From an uncultured Lachnospiraceae bacterium (GTDB lineage Bacteria; Bacillota; Clostridia; Lachnospirales; Lachnospiraceae): 64,000 nucleotides of DNA. The stretch lies in the NCBI GenBank assembly GCA_910577655.1, contig CAJTOW010000003.1, forward strand, positions 19,859-83,858, read 5' to 3'. The position numbers were made by a program, and so were the translations under genes. The notes beneath the pieces are model-generated. The model was not told the DNA's origin, did not search any database, and saw only the letters and a program-made list of their open reading frames with translations. Below are positions 1 through 8,959 of this stretch, piece by piece (positions within the stretch are counted from its first letter, which is position 1; each line of letters opens with the position of its first letter).

Positions 1-273
1 TGGCAGCGGAGAAGAGCACCAGCTGGGGCGCCTTTAAGGCATAGGCGATTGAGACACCAAGAGCAGCACCGGCGGCACCCTTACAGTAACCGGCGATGGT
101 GGAAAACAGCTGGATATGGGTCTTGTCTCCGAGAGTTCCAAAGATGGTACCGATCAGAAGTGATGCGAAGAGACCGAAGGCCATAGCGCCCAGGGCATCA
201 ATCAGGTACGTTTTGACAGTGATGTTGACGTTTTTCCGTTTTAAAAATTCTTTTACGCCTGTCTGTTCCATAA
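1..273 (-). CDS. PTS-type sugar permease IIC, N-terminal part (cut by window edge)
   Basis: Read leftwards from an ATG at 273, with AAGGAGAA 8 bases upstream. The 91 visible codons begin MEQTGVKEFLKRKNVN and continue into hydrophobic, glycine-rich segments (ALGAMAFGLFASLLIGTIFG, then a second one starting GYCKGAAGAALG). This resembles the membrane IIC family typified by Pfam PTS_EIIC_2, which carries no fused IIA or IIB. The remainder lies beyond base 1, so neither the full length nor the substrate can be seen. It is divergent from the LysR gene at 606, and that regulator may control it. The family call is from memory of the motif. Confidence 0.6.
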
Positions 274-510
274 TAAGTTCTCCTTGCTGTGTTGGATTTG
301 CTGCAGTCCGGACAGAGGGGATCCCCAAAGAGCCGGTGATACACTCCGGCAGGACCGTAACAGTATACTGGGACATAAAGGCACACATTTGATCTTCCCT
401 AAATCAAAGCAGTTGCATGAATACTATCATAAGTTCAAAAAAATGGAAAGAAATTTCAGAAAAAAATCCAAAGTATGTTAAAAAAATAACGAAACAGAAC
501 AGGGTAAAAC

Positions 511-540
511 TTGACACCAGGGTCCGGTTTTGATTATAAC
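511..540 (+). promoter_or_regulatory. Predicted sigma-A promoter of the LysR gene
   Basis: TTGACA at 511-516 and TATAAC at 535-540 are separated by 18 bases. They lie 66 bases upstream of the GTG start of the LysR gene. The rest of the divergent region (274-605) is AT-rich and shows no gene. LysR proteins usually bind near such promoters, but no specific operator was identified. Confidence 0.55.
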
Positions 541-605
541 TATGGGAGACGTTTTCCATAAAATGCCCGCCGTCAGAGGCCGGCAGAATATGCAGGAGGC
601 AGACC

Positions 606-1514
606 GTGACACTGAATCAGTTAAAATATGTGGTCATGACCGCAGATACCCATTCCATGAATGAAGCATCCAGGGCGCTTTATGTATCCCAGCCCAGTCT
701 TTCGGCAGCCCTCAGGGAGCTGGAGAAGGAGATCGGCATGGAGCTTTTTCGCAGAACCAGCCGGGGAGTGCTGGTGACGCCCCAGGGGGAGGAATTTCTA
801 AGCTATGCCCGACAGGTGGTAGAGCAGAGCCGCCTGCTGGAGGAACGTTTTATTGAGAAGAAGAACAGCAAGAAACGGTTTGGTGTTTCCATGCAGCATT
901 ATACCTTTGCCGTGAAGGCATTTGTAGAGCTGGTGAAGCAGTTCGGCATGGACGCCTATGAATTTTCCATCCATGAGACCCGCACCCAGGATGTGATCGC
1001 GGATGTGCGGAATTTCCGCAGCGAGATAGGAATCCTCTATGTCAATGATTTCAACCGGAAGGTACTCTCCAAGCTGTTTGCAGAATCGGAGCTGGAATTT
1101 TCGGAAATGCTGACCTGCGGGATCTATGTGTATCTCTGGAAGGGACATCCTCTGGCCCAAAAGGCTGAGATCGCCATGGAGGAGCTGCAGGAGTATCCTT
1201 GTCTCTCTTTTGAGCAGGGGAACCATAATTCCTTCTACTTTGCAGAAGAGGTTCTAAGCACCTATGAGTATAAGCAGCTGATCAAGGCGGACGACAGGGC
1301 CACCATGCTGAATCTGATGGTGGGGCTTAACGGCTTTACCTTGTGCTCCGGGATCATCTGTGAGAATCTCAACGGATCAGACTACTGCGCCGTGAAGCTG
1401 AAATCCGACGAGACCATGACTATCGGATATCTGAAACGGAAGGGTATGGCTCTTAGTGAGCTGGGGCAGCGGTATCTGGACGAGCTGGCGAAATTCAGGG
1501 ATTGTGTATTGTAA
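606..1514 (+). CDS. LysR-family transcriptional regulator
   Basis: A 302-residue protein of normal LysR length. The N-terminal winged helix-turn-helix is clear at about residues 3-60 (NEASRALYVSQPSLSAALRE, then LFRRTSRGVLVTPQGE). It is followed by a substrate-binding-like effector domain. The start is GTG at 606 with AGGAGG at 594-599. A terminator follows at 1579. It is divergent from the PTS permease gene and upstream of metY, so either could be its target. Nothing in the sequence identifies the co-inducer. Confidence 0.85.
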   Translation: MTLNQLKYVVMTADTHSMNEASRALYVSQPSLSAALRELEKEIGMELFRRTSRGVLVTPQGEEFLSYARQVVEQSRLLEERFIEKKNSKKRFGVSMQHYTFAVKAFVELVKQFGMDAYEFSIHETRTQDVIADVRNFRSEIGILYVNDFNRKVLSKLFAESELEFSEMLTCGIYVYLWKGHPLAQKAEIAMEELQEYPCLSFEQGNHNSFYFAEEVLSTYEYKQLIKADDRATMLNLMVGLNGFTLCSGIICENLNGSDYCAVKLKSDETMTIGYLKRKGMALSELGQRYLDELAKFRDCVL

Positions 1515-1578
1515 ACTTTACCGTAAAAGCCCATCGGTGCAGGCAATCTGGAATCGTGGCGGCACGGGTTCATAATGG

Positions 1579-1617
1579 GGCTGGTTATAGAGAAAAACTA
1601 TAACCAGCCGCTGTTTT
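1579..1617 (+). terminator. Rho-independent terminator after the LysR gene
   Basis: A 12-bp perfect stem, GGCTGGTTATAG with CTATAACCAGCC, encloses a 7-base loop and is followed by GCTGTTTTT. It separates the LysR gene from metY. A weak metY promoter (TTAGAC at 1624, TATGAT at 1648) follows directly. Confidence 0.8.
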
Positions 1618-1757
1618 TCTGTATTAGACAGGAACAAAACTTCCTGCTATGATATCTGGTAAAGAAAATAAGCAGTCATCCTGATGGCCACAGACGGCTG
1701 TCAAAATATTTACCGGCTGTGAGATCTGATATTAGAAAAGGCAGGAGGAACATCATT

Positions 1758-3065
1758 ATGGCAAAGAAATCATATGGGCAGAGAAACCTGAAATTTGAGA
1801 CATTACAGCTTCATGTAGGGCAGGAACAGCCTGATCCGGTCACGGACGCCAGAGCAGTCCCCATCTACCAGACGTCTTCTTATGTATTCAAAAACAGCGA
1901 CCATGCGGCAGCCAGGTTTGGCCTTTCGGATCCGGGCAACATCTATGGCAGACTGACCAACCCCACGGAGGATGTGTTTGAGAAGCGGATCGCCGCCTTG
2001 GAGGGCGGGGTAGCGGCTCTGGCGGTTGCTTCCGGCGCCGCAGCCATTACCTACACCTTCCAGAACCTGGCCCATGCAGGGGATCATATTGTGGCGGCAA
2101 AAAATATCTACGGCGGCACCTACAACCTGCTGGCCCATACCCTTCCGGAGTATGGGGTAGAGACCACTTTTGTGGATCCCTTTGACCTGGATGAGGTGGA
2201 AGCGTCGATCCAGGAGAATACCAGGGCCATCCACATCGAAACTCTGGGAAATCCCAATTCTGATGTGGTGGATATTGAGAAGCTGGCCGGTATTGCCCAT
2301 GCCCACAAGATTCCGCTGGTGGTGGACAATACCTTTGCAACCCCCTACCTGGTCCGCCCCATTGAGTATGGCGCGGATATCGTAGTCCATTCCGCCACCA
2401 AGTTCATCGGCGGACACGGCACTACCATAGGCGGAGTCATCATTGACAGCGGAAAATTTGACTGGGAGGCCAGCGGGAAGTTCCCGTCCCTGACAGAGCC
2501 AAACCCCAGCTATCACGGGATCAGCTTTACCAGGGCGGTAGGCGCGGCGGCATTTGTCACCAAGATCAGGGCGATCCTTCTGCGGGATACGGGAGCTACT
2601 CTTTCTCCCTTTCATGCCTTCTTCTTCCTCCAGGGTCTGGAGACCTTGTCCCTGCGGGTGGAGCGTCATGTGGAGAATGCCCTGAAGGTGGTGGAGTATC
2701 TCAATGCCCATCCCCAGGTGGAGAAAGTACATCATCCGTCTGTTTCCGACGATCCAGAGCAGCAGAGGCTGTATGCGAAATACTTCCCCCAGGGCGGCGG
2801 TTCGATCTTCACCTTTGAGATCAGGGGAGATGCCCGCAAGGCCAAGGACTTCATTGACAATCTGGAACTGTTCTCCCTGCTGGCCAATGTGGCAGATGTA
2901 AAATCCCTGGTGATTCATCCAGCGTCCACTACCCATTCCCAGCTTAATGAGGAGGAGCTGGCAGACCAGGGGATCTGTCCCAATACGATCCGGCTGTCCA
3001 TTGGGACGGAGAATATTGCGGATATACTGGAAGATCTGGAGGAGGCCTTCAAAGCGGTATTGTAG
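1758..3065 (+). CDS. metY: O-acetylhomoserine sulfhydrylase
   Basis: A 435-residue PLP enzyme of the Cys/Met metabolism family. It is predicted to make homocysteine from O-acetylhomoserine and sulfide in the cytosol. Visible marks are the N-terminal TLQLHVGQEQPDP, PIYQTSSYVF, the NIYGRLTNPT substrate loop, and the PLP-lysine segment SATKFIGGHGTT. The length and the long insertions favour MetY over the shorter MetB/MetC enzymes. The start is ATG 1758, with AGGAGGAA at 1743; an upstream in-frame codon at 1719 has no ribosome site. It heads a methionine block with metF and metH. No SAM riboswitch or T-box is recognisable in the short leader. Confidence 0.9.
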   Translation: MAKKSYGQRNLKFETLQLHVGQEQPDPVTDARAVPIYQTSSYVFKNSDHAAARFGLSDPGNIYGRLTNPTEDVFEKRIAALEGGVAALAVASGAAAITYTFQNLAHAGDHIVAAKNIYGGTYNLLAHTLPEYGVETTFVDPFDLDEVEASIQENTRAIHIETLGNPNSDVVDIEKLAGIAHAHKIPLVVDNTFATPYLVRPIEYGADIVVHSATKFIGGHGTTIGGVIIDSGKFDWEASGKFPSLTEPNPSYHGISFTRAVGAAAFVTKIRAILLRDTGATLSPFHAFFFLQGLETLSLRVERHVENALKVVEYLNAHPQVEKVHHPSVSDDPEQQRLYAKYFPQGGGSIFTFEIRGDARKAKDFIDNLELFSLLANVADVKSLVIHPASTTHSQLNEEELADQGICPNTIRLSIGTENIADILEDLEEAFKAVL

Positions 3066-3084
3066 GGTAATTGTAATTTAAGGG

Positions 3085-3212
3085 TTACAGTTCACGGGGC
3101 GGGGAAAACTGGACAAAGACAGACGTCAAGCCTGGTTGTAAGACTGTTTTTGTCCAGTTTTTCACATCGGGCGGACGCCCGATGCTTCTTGTCTGGCGTA
3201 GCCGGACAAGAA
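3085..3212. repeat. Dispersed intergenic palindromic element, copy 1, with internal terminator
   Basis: It begins TTACAGTTCACGGGGCGG (3085-3102), an exact 18-base inverse match to 50889-50906. Next is a terminator stem AAAACTGGACAAA / TTTGTCCAGTTTT (3105-3161) ending in T's. Then come two hairpins, CATCGGGCG/CGCCCGATG (3165-3184) and CTTCTTGTC/GACAAGAAG. Positions 3165-3188 match 58706-58729 in inverse orientation at 22 of 24 bases. It lies between metY and the zinc-ribbon gene and probably terminates metY transcription. Confidence 0.7.
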
Positions 3213-3392
3213 GATGCGCCCGGAGAACAGCACCATTTAAGGGGCGCGTCTGAACCGGGATGCCGCAAATATAATGGAAAATGTGCAGAAAATGTGTTAT
3301 ACTGGCTTTTAGAGCGTGTCTGGATACGCTCGGGGCAGTCCCTGGAAGCGGGATTGCCTGAAGTCTATGACGTAAGATGGAGGAGAGCCAGG

Positions 3393-4667
3393 GTGAAGTA
3401 CAGGATTTGTCCGGTCTGTGACCAGAAAATGAAAACAGCGCATTATTGTTCCAACTGCAGGGCCTGGGTGAAGAATCCCTGGGTCCGGGAGGTTGATTAT
3501 TATCTCAATGAGCGGCATCCTTCCCAGGAGGGGGATTGTTCCTATCACGGAACCAGTGGGAGAAAAAGTGGACCGGCCGGCCAGCCATACAGAGCAGGCG
3601 CGGGCCAGAGCCGGAATGGTACGGCAGGTCAGAACCGGACCGGCACATCCGGCCAGTCACAAAGCGTGTATTCTGGCCAGGGCAGAATGCCCGCCGGGAA
3701 TCCCGGCGGCGGTACGGCTTCCGGTCAGAGCTGGAGCAGTACAACTGCCCAGAACCGGAACAGTATGGCAGTGCCTAACCAGCCCCGGACAGCCGGACAG
3801 AATACCGGCGGGGGTGTGTCCGCTTATGGAGGAGCCACCGGCAGTACACCGGGGACATCTGGCGCCAGGTATGCAGCCGCGGCGGGAAAGGGTGGTACCT
3901 ATACCCATGTGGCAGGGGGAAGATATGGTACGCCCCAGGTACCCAGGGCCACATCGGATCCCAGGCGTCTGATTATCATAGCAGCCGTGATCTTTTTTGC
4001 TATTAATATTGTTTTCAGCATTGTCCATACACTATATAAGCTGGATCATCCGGATAACAAAAAGACACCGGAGACCTATGAGTATGATATGGATCTGGGC
4101 GGCTATGATGCTTCCGGGGATGAATACTGGTATGAGGATATGTCCGATGAGGAAGCCCGGGCGGAAGGGATATCCTGCAATGGGATGGATCATTTCCAGA
4201 TCACCGGGGAAGAGATGGAGGAAGTCCTGAGAGGTGTCATGGCGGAATATGACTATGATTTCACCGGTATAGAACGCTGGACGGAGAATGTCAGAAGCAA
4301 TGATGGGATCACCTGGTATGAATCCACTACGGTGATCAATATTCAGACGGACCATGAGACGGCAGAGCCATATATTGAGATCAACAGTGATACGGTGACC
4401 GGGCAGCTTCACTGGCTGGACATTGATTTAGAGAACCGGGAGCATATGATCCTGTTTCTCAGAGCAGTATTGGGTGCTATGGAGCAGGAGCAGCAGCTGG
4501 ACCCGGAGGGCGATATTCTGGCGCTGTTTGAGGCAGATATGGTGCCCCTGATTGAGAAGACAGAGAGTTTTGATTACATACTGGGGGATGTGGAAATATA
4601 CGGAACCCGTTATGATGACGTCTATTCTGTGAGTATCTGGCTGTCCCCCTGGTATGACCAGGAGTAA
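3393..4667 (+). CDS. Zinc-ribbon, single-pass membrane protein of unknown function
   Basis: I do not recognise a function. The 424-residue protein starts at GTG 3393 with GGAGGAG at 3380. It opens with a zinc ribbon (CPVCDQ, then YCSNC). A long Gly/Ser/Thr/Gln/Asn-rich linker of degenerate GQSRNGTAGQNRTG-like units follows to about residue 185. One transmembrane helix (LIIIAAVIFFAINIVFSIV) covers about 191-213. An acidic C-terminal domain, probably outside the cell, completes it. Zinc-ribbon plus TM proteins are common in Lachnospiraceae. The location between metY and metF may be incidental, because the palindromic element precedes it. Confidence 0.7.
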   Translation: MKYRICPVCDQKMKTAHYCSNCRAWVKNPWVREVDYYLNERHPSQEGDCSYHGTSGRKSGPAGQPYRAGAGQSRNGTAGQNRTGTSGQSQSVYSGQGRMPAGNPGGGTASGQSWSSTTAQNRNSMAVPNQPRTAGQNTGGGVSAYGGATGSTPGTSGARYAAAAGKGGTYTHVAGGRYGTPQVPRATSDPRRLIIIAAVIFFAINIVFSIVHTLYKLDHPDNKKTPETYEYDMDLGGYDASGDEYWYEDMSDEEARAEGISCNGMDHFQITGEEMEEVLRGVMAEYDYDFTGIERWTENVRSNDGITWYESTTVINIQTDHETAEPYIEINSDTVTGQLHWLDIDLENREHMILFLRAVLGAMEQEQQLDPEGDILALFEADMVPLIEKTESFDYILGDVEIYGTRYDDVYSVSIWLSPWYDQE

Positions 4668-4695
4668 GGGGCCGGAAAGAAATGGAGAGAGCAGC

Positions 4696-5550
4696 ATGAA
4701 GATCAGAAATATTTTAGCCCAGGGAAAGCCAACGCTTTCCTTTGAGGTGTTTCCTCCCAAGACGGAGGACAAGTACGATTCAGTGGCCGGCGCGGTGTCA
4801 GAGATTGTCAGACTGAAGCCGGCATTTATGAGTGTGACCTATGGGGCGGGAGGAGGAACCAGCCAGTACACGGTGGACATTGCTTCTTCCATAAAGGATC
4901 AGGGGGTAACGCCCCTGGCACATTTGACCTGCGTATCCTCTACCAGGGAGAAGGTTCATTCTGTTCTTTCGGAGCTGAAAAAACGCAATATTGAAAATGT
5001 CCTGGCCCTGCGGGGGGATATACCTGCAGACGGGAAGGTGGAGAAGGATTACCGCTATGCTTCCCAGCTGATCGCTGAGATCAAGGCCTTTGGGGATTTC
5101 TGTATCGGTGCGGCCTGCTACCCGGAGGGACATGTGGAGTCTGCCAACAAGACAGAGGATATCCTGCATCTGAAGGAAAAGGTGGAGGCGGGCTGTGACT
5201 TTGTCACCACCCAGATGTTTTTTGACAACAATATATTATACAATTATCTGTACCGGGTCCGGGAGCAGGGGATCACAGTGCCGGTGATCGCCGGGATCAT
5301 GCCGGTGACTCACGTATCCCAGATCAGGAGGATCTGCTCTATGTCCGGTACCTATCTTCCGCCCCGGTTCATAGCTATGGTGGACCGCTTCGGACAGAAT
5401 CCGGCAGCTATGCGGCAGGCAGGGATCGCCTATGCCACTGAGCAGATCATTGACCTGCTGGCCAATCATGTCAATGGAATCCATGTCTATTCCATGAATC
5501 ATCCCCAGGTGGCTCTGCGGATCCAGGAAAACCTGTCGGAGATTCTGTAG
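4696..5550 (+). CDS. metF: Methylenetetrahydrofolate reductase
   Basis: A 284-residue protein, the usual size for bacterial MetF. It is a FAD-dependent barrel that reduces 5,10-methylene-THF to 5-methyl-THF, the methyl donor for MetH. Visible motifs are LSFEVFPPKTEDK at the N-terminus, SVTYGAGGGTS, LALRGDIP, and TQMFFDNNILYNYL. The start is ATG 4696, preceded by GGAGAGAG. It ends 7 bases before the reactivation-protein gene, and metH follows, so the three form a methyl-transfer unit. Confidence 0.93.
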   Translation: MKIRNILAQGKPTLSFEVFPPKTEDKYDSVAGAVSEIVRLKPAFMSVTYGAGGGTSQYTVDIASSIKDQGVTPLAHLTCVSSTREKVHSVLSELKKRNIENVLALRGDIPADGKVEKDYRYASQLIAEIKAFGDFCIGAACYPEGHVESANKTEDILHLKEKVEAGCDFVTTQMFFDNNILYNYLYRVREQGITVPVIAGIMPVTHVSQIRRICSMSGTYLPPRFIAMVDRFGQNPAAMRQAGIAYATEQIIDLLANHVNGIHVYSMNHPQVALRIQENLSEIL

Positions 5551-5557
5551 GTGCGGT

Positions 5558-6217
5558 ATGGGATTTGTGTGGAATGAACGGGAGATTCTGCGGTATCTGG
5601 GCCACAGGGGCCAGGAGGTTCCTGAGAATCTGATGATTCTGATCCGGGGCTGTGAGCAGGAGCTGGAGGATGTGGCCGCGCCCAGGGCTTTCTGGAGAGA
5701 GTATCCCCTCCAGATCCGGGATCATGTGCTGGATCTGGGTTGCTTCCAGACAGAAAGCCGGAACCTGGAGCGGAATCTGAAGGACTGTGAGCGGGTACTG
5801 CTGTTGGGGGCGACCCTGGGCAGCGGGGTGGACCGTCTGCTAAAAAGGTATGGAAGGCTGGAAATGAGCCGTGCCGTGGTGCTCCAGGCTGCGTCGGCTG
5901 CCATGCTGGAGACCTTCTGTGATGAACAGAATGAGACTCTGAAACAGGAATATCTAAAAAAGGGATGGTACCTGCGGCCCCGGTTCAGCCCTGGCTATGG
6001 AGACTTAAAACTGGAATGCCAGGGGCCCCTGGTGGCAGCCCTGGAGCTGTCCAAACGGATCGGGGTGACCCTGACAGACAGCCTGCTTATGGCACCTTCC
6101 AAGTCGGTGACAGCCATCATAGGCGCCAGCAGGCTTCCTAAGGACTGTACGGTTCATGGCTGTGAGTCCTGCGCAAAGACTGACTGTCTGTACCGCAGAC
6201 AGTCAGCGGGGCAGTGA
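5558..6217 (+). CDS. Stand-alone methionine synthase activation (cobalamin reactivation) protein
   Basis: A 219-residue protein resembling the C-terminal AdoMet-binding activation domain of MetH, here as its own gene. It would hold oxidised cob(II)alamin MetH in the form competent for reductive methylation. The central part (LLGATLGSGVDRLL, VVLQAASAAMLETFCDE) and the RFSPGYGDLKLECQ segment match that fold. It ends with a cysteine cluster, CESCAKTDCLYR. The neighbouring MetH lacks this domain, which strongly supports the pairing. It is 7 bases downstream of metF. Confidence 0.82.
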   Translation: MGFVWNEREILRYLGHRGQEVPENLMILIRGCEQELEDVAAPRAFWREYPLQIRDHVLDLGCFQTESRNLERNLKDCERVLLLGATLGSGVDRLLKRYGRLEMSRAVVLQAASAAMLETFCDEQNETLKQEYLKKGWYLRPRFSPGYGDLKLECQGPLVAALELSKRIGVTLTDSLLMAPSKSVTAIIGASRLPKDCTVHGCESCAKTDCLYRRQSAGQ

Positions 6218-6238
6218 CGCTCTGGGTACAATCAGAAT

Positions 6239-6269
6239 GTAACAGTTCAGATATTTTTTGAACTGTTAC
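6239..6269. repeat. Dispersed palindromic repeat, minimal copy (2)
   Basis: A perfect 11-bp inverted repeat, GTAACAGTTCA / TGAACTGTTAC, flanks a 9-base AT-rich loop. It is the simplest form of the family also seen at 3085, 10690, 21490, 50889, 58655 and 63947. It lies between the reactivation gene and metH and could weaken or stop read-through into metH. Confidence 0.75.
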
Positions 6270-6296
6270 ATCAGAATAACAGTAGGGAGACATGAG

Positions 6297-8801
6297 ATGG
6301 ATATTTTGAAGGAATTGCAGCAGCGGCTTCTGTTCTGTGACGGAGGGATGGGCAGCCTGCTTCAGGAAAAGGGGCTGGGGCCCGGGGAGCTTCCGGGGAC
6401 CTGGAATATCAGCCATCCTGAGATTCTGGTGGAGATCCACCGGAAATATCTGGAGGCGGGTGCCGATATCATCACCACCAATACCTTCGGCGTGGATGCA
6501 TTAAAATACAATGCACACACAGAGTACCAGCTTGAGCCGGTCATAGAGGCAGCAGTGAAGAATGTAAAGGAGGCGATCCGCCAGAGCGGGCGGCAGGCCT
6601 TTACAGCCCTGGATCTGGGACCTACGGGAAAGCTCTTAAAGCCCCTGGGGGATCTGGCTTTTGAGGATGCCTGTGATCTGTACCGGCAGATAGTGGATAA
6701 CGGAGCCCGTGCAGGCGCGGATCTGGTTCTGATCGAAACCATGAGCGACAGCTATGAGACCAAGGCCGCGGTTCTGGCCGCTAAGGAGGCATGCAGTCTT
6801 CCGGTATTTGTCACCGTCACCTTTGACGGGCGTGGGAAGCTTCTTACGGGCGGTAGTCCGGCCTCCATCGTGGCCATGCTGGAAGGGCTGGGAGTGGATG
6901 CCCTGGGGATCAATTGCGGACTGGGGCCCCTTCAGATGAAGGAGATCGTCAGGGAGCTTCTGGAGGTGTCCTCCCTTCCGGTGATCGTCAATCCCAATGC
7001 GGGTCTTCCGCGGAGTGAGAATGGACGGACGGTCTATGATATCGATGGGGACGAATTTGCCGCGGCCATGGAGGAGATCGTGGGCCTGGGCGCCAGAGTG
7101 GTGGGTGGCTGCTGCGGCACTACGCCGGAACATATCAGAAAGACGGTGGAGCGGTGCAGGCATCTGACGCCGGTGCCGGTGACGAAGAAGCACCGGACGG
7201 TGGTGGCTTCCTTTGCCCAGGCAGTGGAGATCGGCAGGGATCCGGTGCTTATCGGGGAACGGATCAATCCCACCGGCAAATCCAGATTCAAGCAGGCCCT
7301 GCGTGATCATGACCTGGATTACATTCTCCGGGAGGCAGTTTCACAGCAGGAGCACGGAGCCCATGTCCTGGATGTGAATGTGGGCCTGCCGGAGATCGAC
7401 GAACCGGCTATGATGGAGGAGGTGGTCAGAGAGCTTCAGAGCATCCTGGATCTGCCCCTGCAGATCGACACCTCCGATATGGAAGCCATGGAGCGCGCCC
7501 TGCGGGTCTACAACGGTAAGGCCCTTATTAATTCCGTCAATGGGAAGGAGGAGTCCATGAGGGCCGTATTCCCCCTGGTGAAAAAATATGGCGGAGTGGT
7601 GGTGGCCCTGGCTCTGGATGAGGACGGGATCCCGGATACGGCTAAAGGCCGGATCCAGGTTGCCAGAAAGATCTATGAGACGGCTGCCTGGTACGGCATC
7701 GCCCAGGAGGATATCCTGGTGGATGCCTTGTGTCTGACTGTAAGCTCCGACAGCAGGGGGGCGCTGACCACCTTGGAGACCCTGCGGAGAGTCCGGGATG
7801 AGCTGGGAGGAAAAACCATCCTGGGAGTGTCCAATATCTCCTTTGGCCTGCCCCAGCGGGAAATCATCAATGCCGCTTTCTTCACCATGGCGATGCAGGA
7901 CGGACTAAATGCCGCCATCATCAATCCGAATTCGGAGGCCATGATGCGGGCCTACTACAGCTTCCGGGCCCTTATGGATCTGGATGCCCAGTGCGGGGAC
8001 TATATTTCCGTCTACAGCGGCCAGACAGCTTCGCTGGGACAGAGTGCAGTCCGGGGCCAGACTGGGGCTGCCGGGAACGGGATGTCCGGAGCCGGCGGGT
8101 CCGGCAGCGGTACTCCCGGAACCAGTACGTCTGGAACCGGCGGGGCAGCAGGAGGGTCAGGCCCTGGTCTGGGCGCCAGCATCAGCCGCGGGCTGAAGGA
8201 ACAGGCAGCCCAGGTGGCAGGGCAGCTTCTGAAGACAGCAGATCCCCTGGAGGTGATCAACCAGGAGATCATCCCGGCCCTGGACCAGGTGGGCAGGGGC
8301 TTTGAGAAGGGGACAGTCTTTCTTCCCCAGCTTCTCATGAGCGCGGAGGCAGCCAAGGCGGCCTTTGAGATCATCAAGGAGCAGATGGCCATGTCCGGAC
8401 AGACCCAGGAGAAGAAGGGAACCATCATCCTGGCTACCGTCAAAGGTGATATCCATGACATCGGGAAGAATATTGTCAAGGTGCTTCTGGAGAACTATGC
8501 CTACGAGGTTCTGGATCTGGGAAAGGATGTGCCGCCGGAGCGGGTCGTGGAGGTGACTGTGGAGCAGCAGGTGAAGCTGGTGGGCCTCAGCGCCCTGATG
8601 ACCACTACAGTTCCGGGGATGGAGGAAACCATCCGCCAGCTCAGGGAAAAGGCGCCCTGGGCCAGGGTAATGGTAGGTGGCGCCGTGCTGACAGAAGATT
8701 ATGCCCGGACCATGGGCGCTGACCGTTACTGCCGGGATGCCATGGCATCCGTCACCTTTGCGGATGAAGTGTTTGGAAAGCAGGGAAGTGCCGGAGTGTG
8801 A
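6297..8801 (+). CDS. metH: Cobalamin-dependent methionine synthase lacking the activation domain
   Basis: An 834-residue enzyme that makes methionine from homocysteine and 5-methyl-THF. Order of domains: homocysteine-binding (about 1-300, zinc cysteines in GINCGLGP and GGCCGTTPEH); pterin-binding (about 315-565, starting LIGERINPTGKSRFK); a Gly/Ser/Thr-rich linker at about 572-625; cobalamin cap and binding domains, with the D718-x-H720-x-x-G motif in GDIHDIGKN. It ends there, so reactivation must come from the protein at 5558-6217. Start ATG 6297 after AGTAGGGAGA. The linker is unusually low in complexity and lies where the cap domain should be tethered. Confidence 0.93.
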   Translation: MDILKELQQRLLFCDGGMGSLLQEKGLGPGELPGTWNISHPEILVEIHRKYLEAGADIITTNTFGVDALKYNAHTEYQLEPVIEAAVKNVKEAIRQSGRQAFTALDLGPTGKLLKPLGDLAFEDACDLYRQIVDNGARAGADLVLIETMSDSYETKAAVLAAKEACSLPVFVTVTFDGRGKLLTGGSPASIVAMLEGLGVDALGINCGLGPLQMKEIVRELLEVSSLPVIVNPNAGLPRSENGRTVYDIDGDEFAAAMEEIVGLGARVVGGCCGTTPEHIRKTVERCRHLTPVPVTKKHRTVVASFAQAVEIGRDPVLIGERINPTGKSRFKQALRDHDLDYILREAVSQQEHGAHVLDVNVGLPEIDEPAMMEEVVRELQSILDLPLQIDTSDMEAMERALRVYNGKALINSVNGKEESMRAVFPLVKKYGGVVVALALDEDGIPDTAKGRIQVARKIYETAAWYGIAQEDILVDALCLTVSSDSRGALTTLETLRRVRDELGGKTILGVSNISFGLPQREIINAAFFTMAMQDGLNAAIINPNSEAMMRAYYSFRALMDLDAQCGDYISVYSGQTASLGQSAVRGQTGAAGNGMSGAGGSGSGTPGTSTSGTGGAAGGSGPGLGASISRGLKEQAAQVAGQLLKTADPLEVINQEIIPALDQVGRGFEKGTVFLPQLLMSAEAAKAAFEIIKEQMAMSGQTQEKKGTIILATVKGDIHDIGKNIVKVLLENYAYEVLDLGKDVPPERVVEVTVEQQVKLVGLSALMTTTVPGMEETIRQLREKAPWARVMVGGAVLTEDYARTMGADRYCRDAMASVTFADEVFGKQGSAGV

Positions 8802-8844
8802 TATGACAGGAAACAGCAGAACTTAAGAACCAGAAGAAATCAAA

Positions 8845-8948
8845 AAAGGGGCTGTCGGAAAATGACCGCTGTACACAATATATTGTGTTGATATTCATCG
8901 AATTACATGATATATTGCGGATAAGGGGCCATTTCCCGACAGCCCTTT
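8845..8948. repeat. 104-bp MITE-like inverted-repeat element, likely a two-way terminator
   Basis: AAAGGGGCTGTCGGAAAATG (8845-8864) is complementary, with one mismatch and one bulge, to CATTTCCCGACAGCCCTTT (8930-8948). Between them is a second palindrome, ACACAATATATTGTGT (8873-8888). The outer GGGGCTGTCGGAAAA arms resemble ends of insertion-sequence families common in Clostridia, but no transposase is present. Lying between convergent metH and thiT, with A and T runs at its edges, it would terminate both. Confidence 0.55.
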
Positions 8949-8959
8949 GTGCTTTAAGC

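Noticed and set aside
1618..1757. SAM riboswitch or T-box ahead of metY
   Set aside because: I looked for the S-box and T-box conserved blocks and found neither in these 140 bases.
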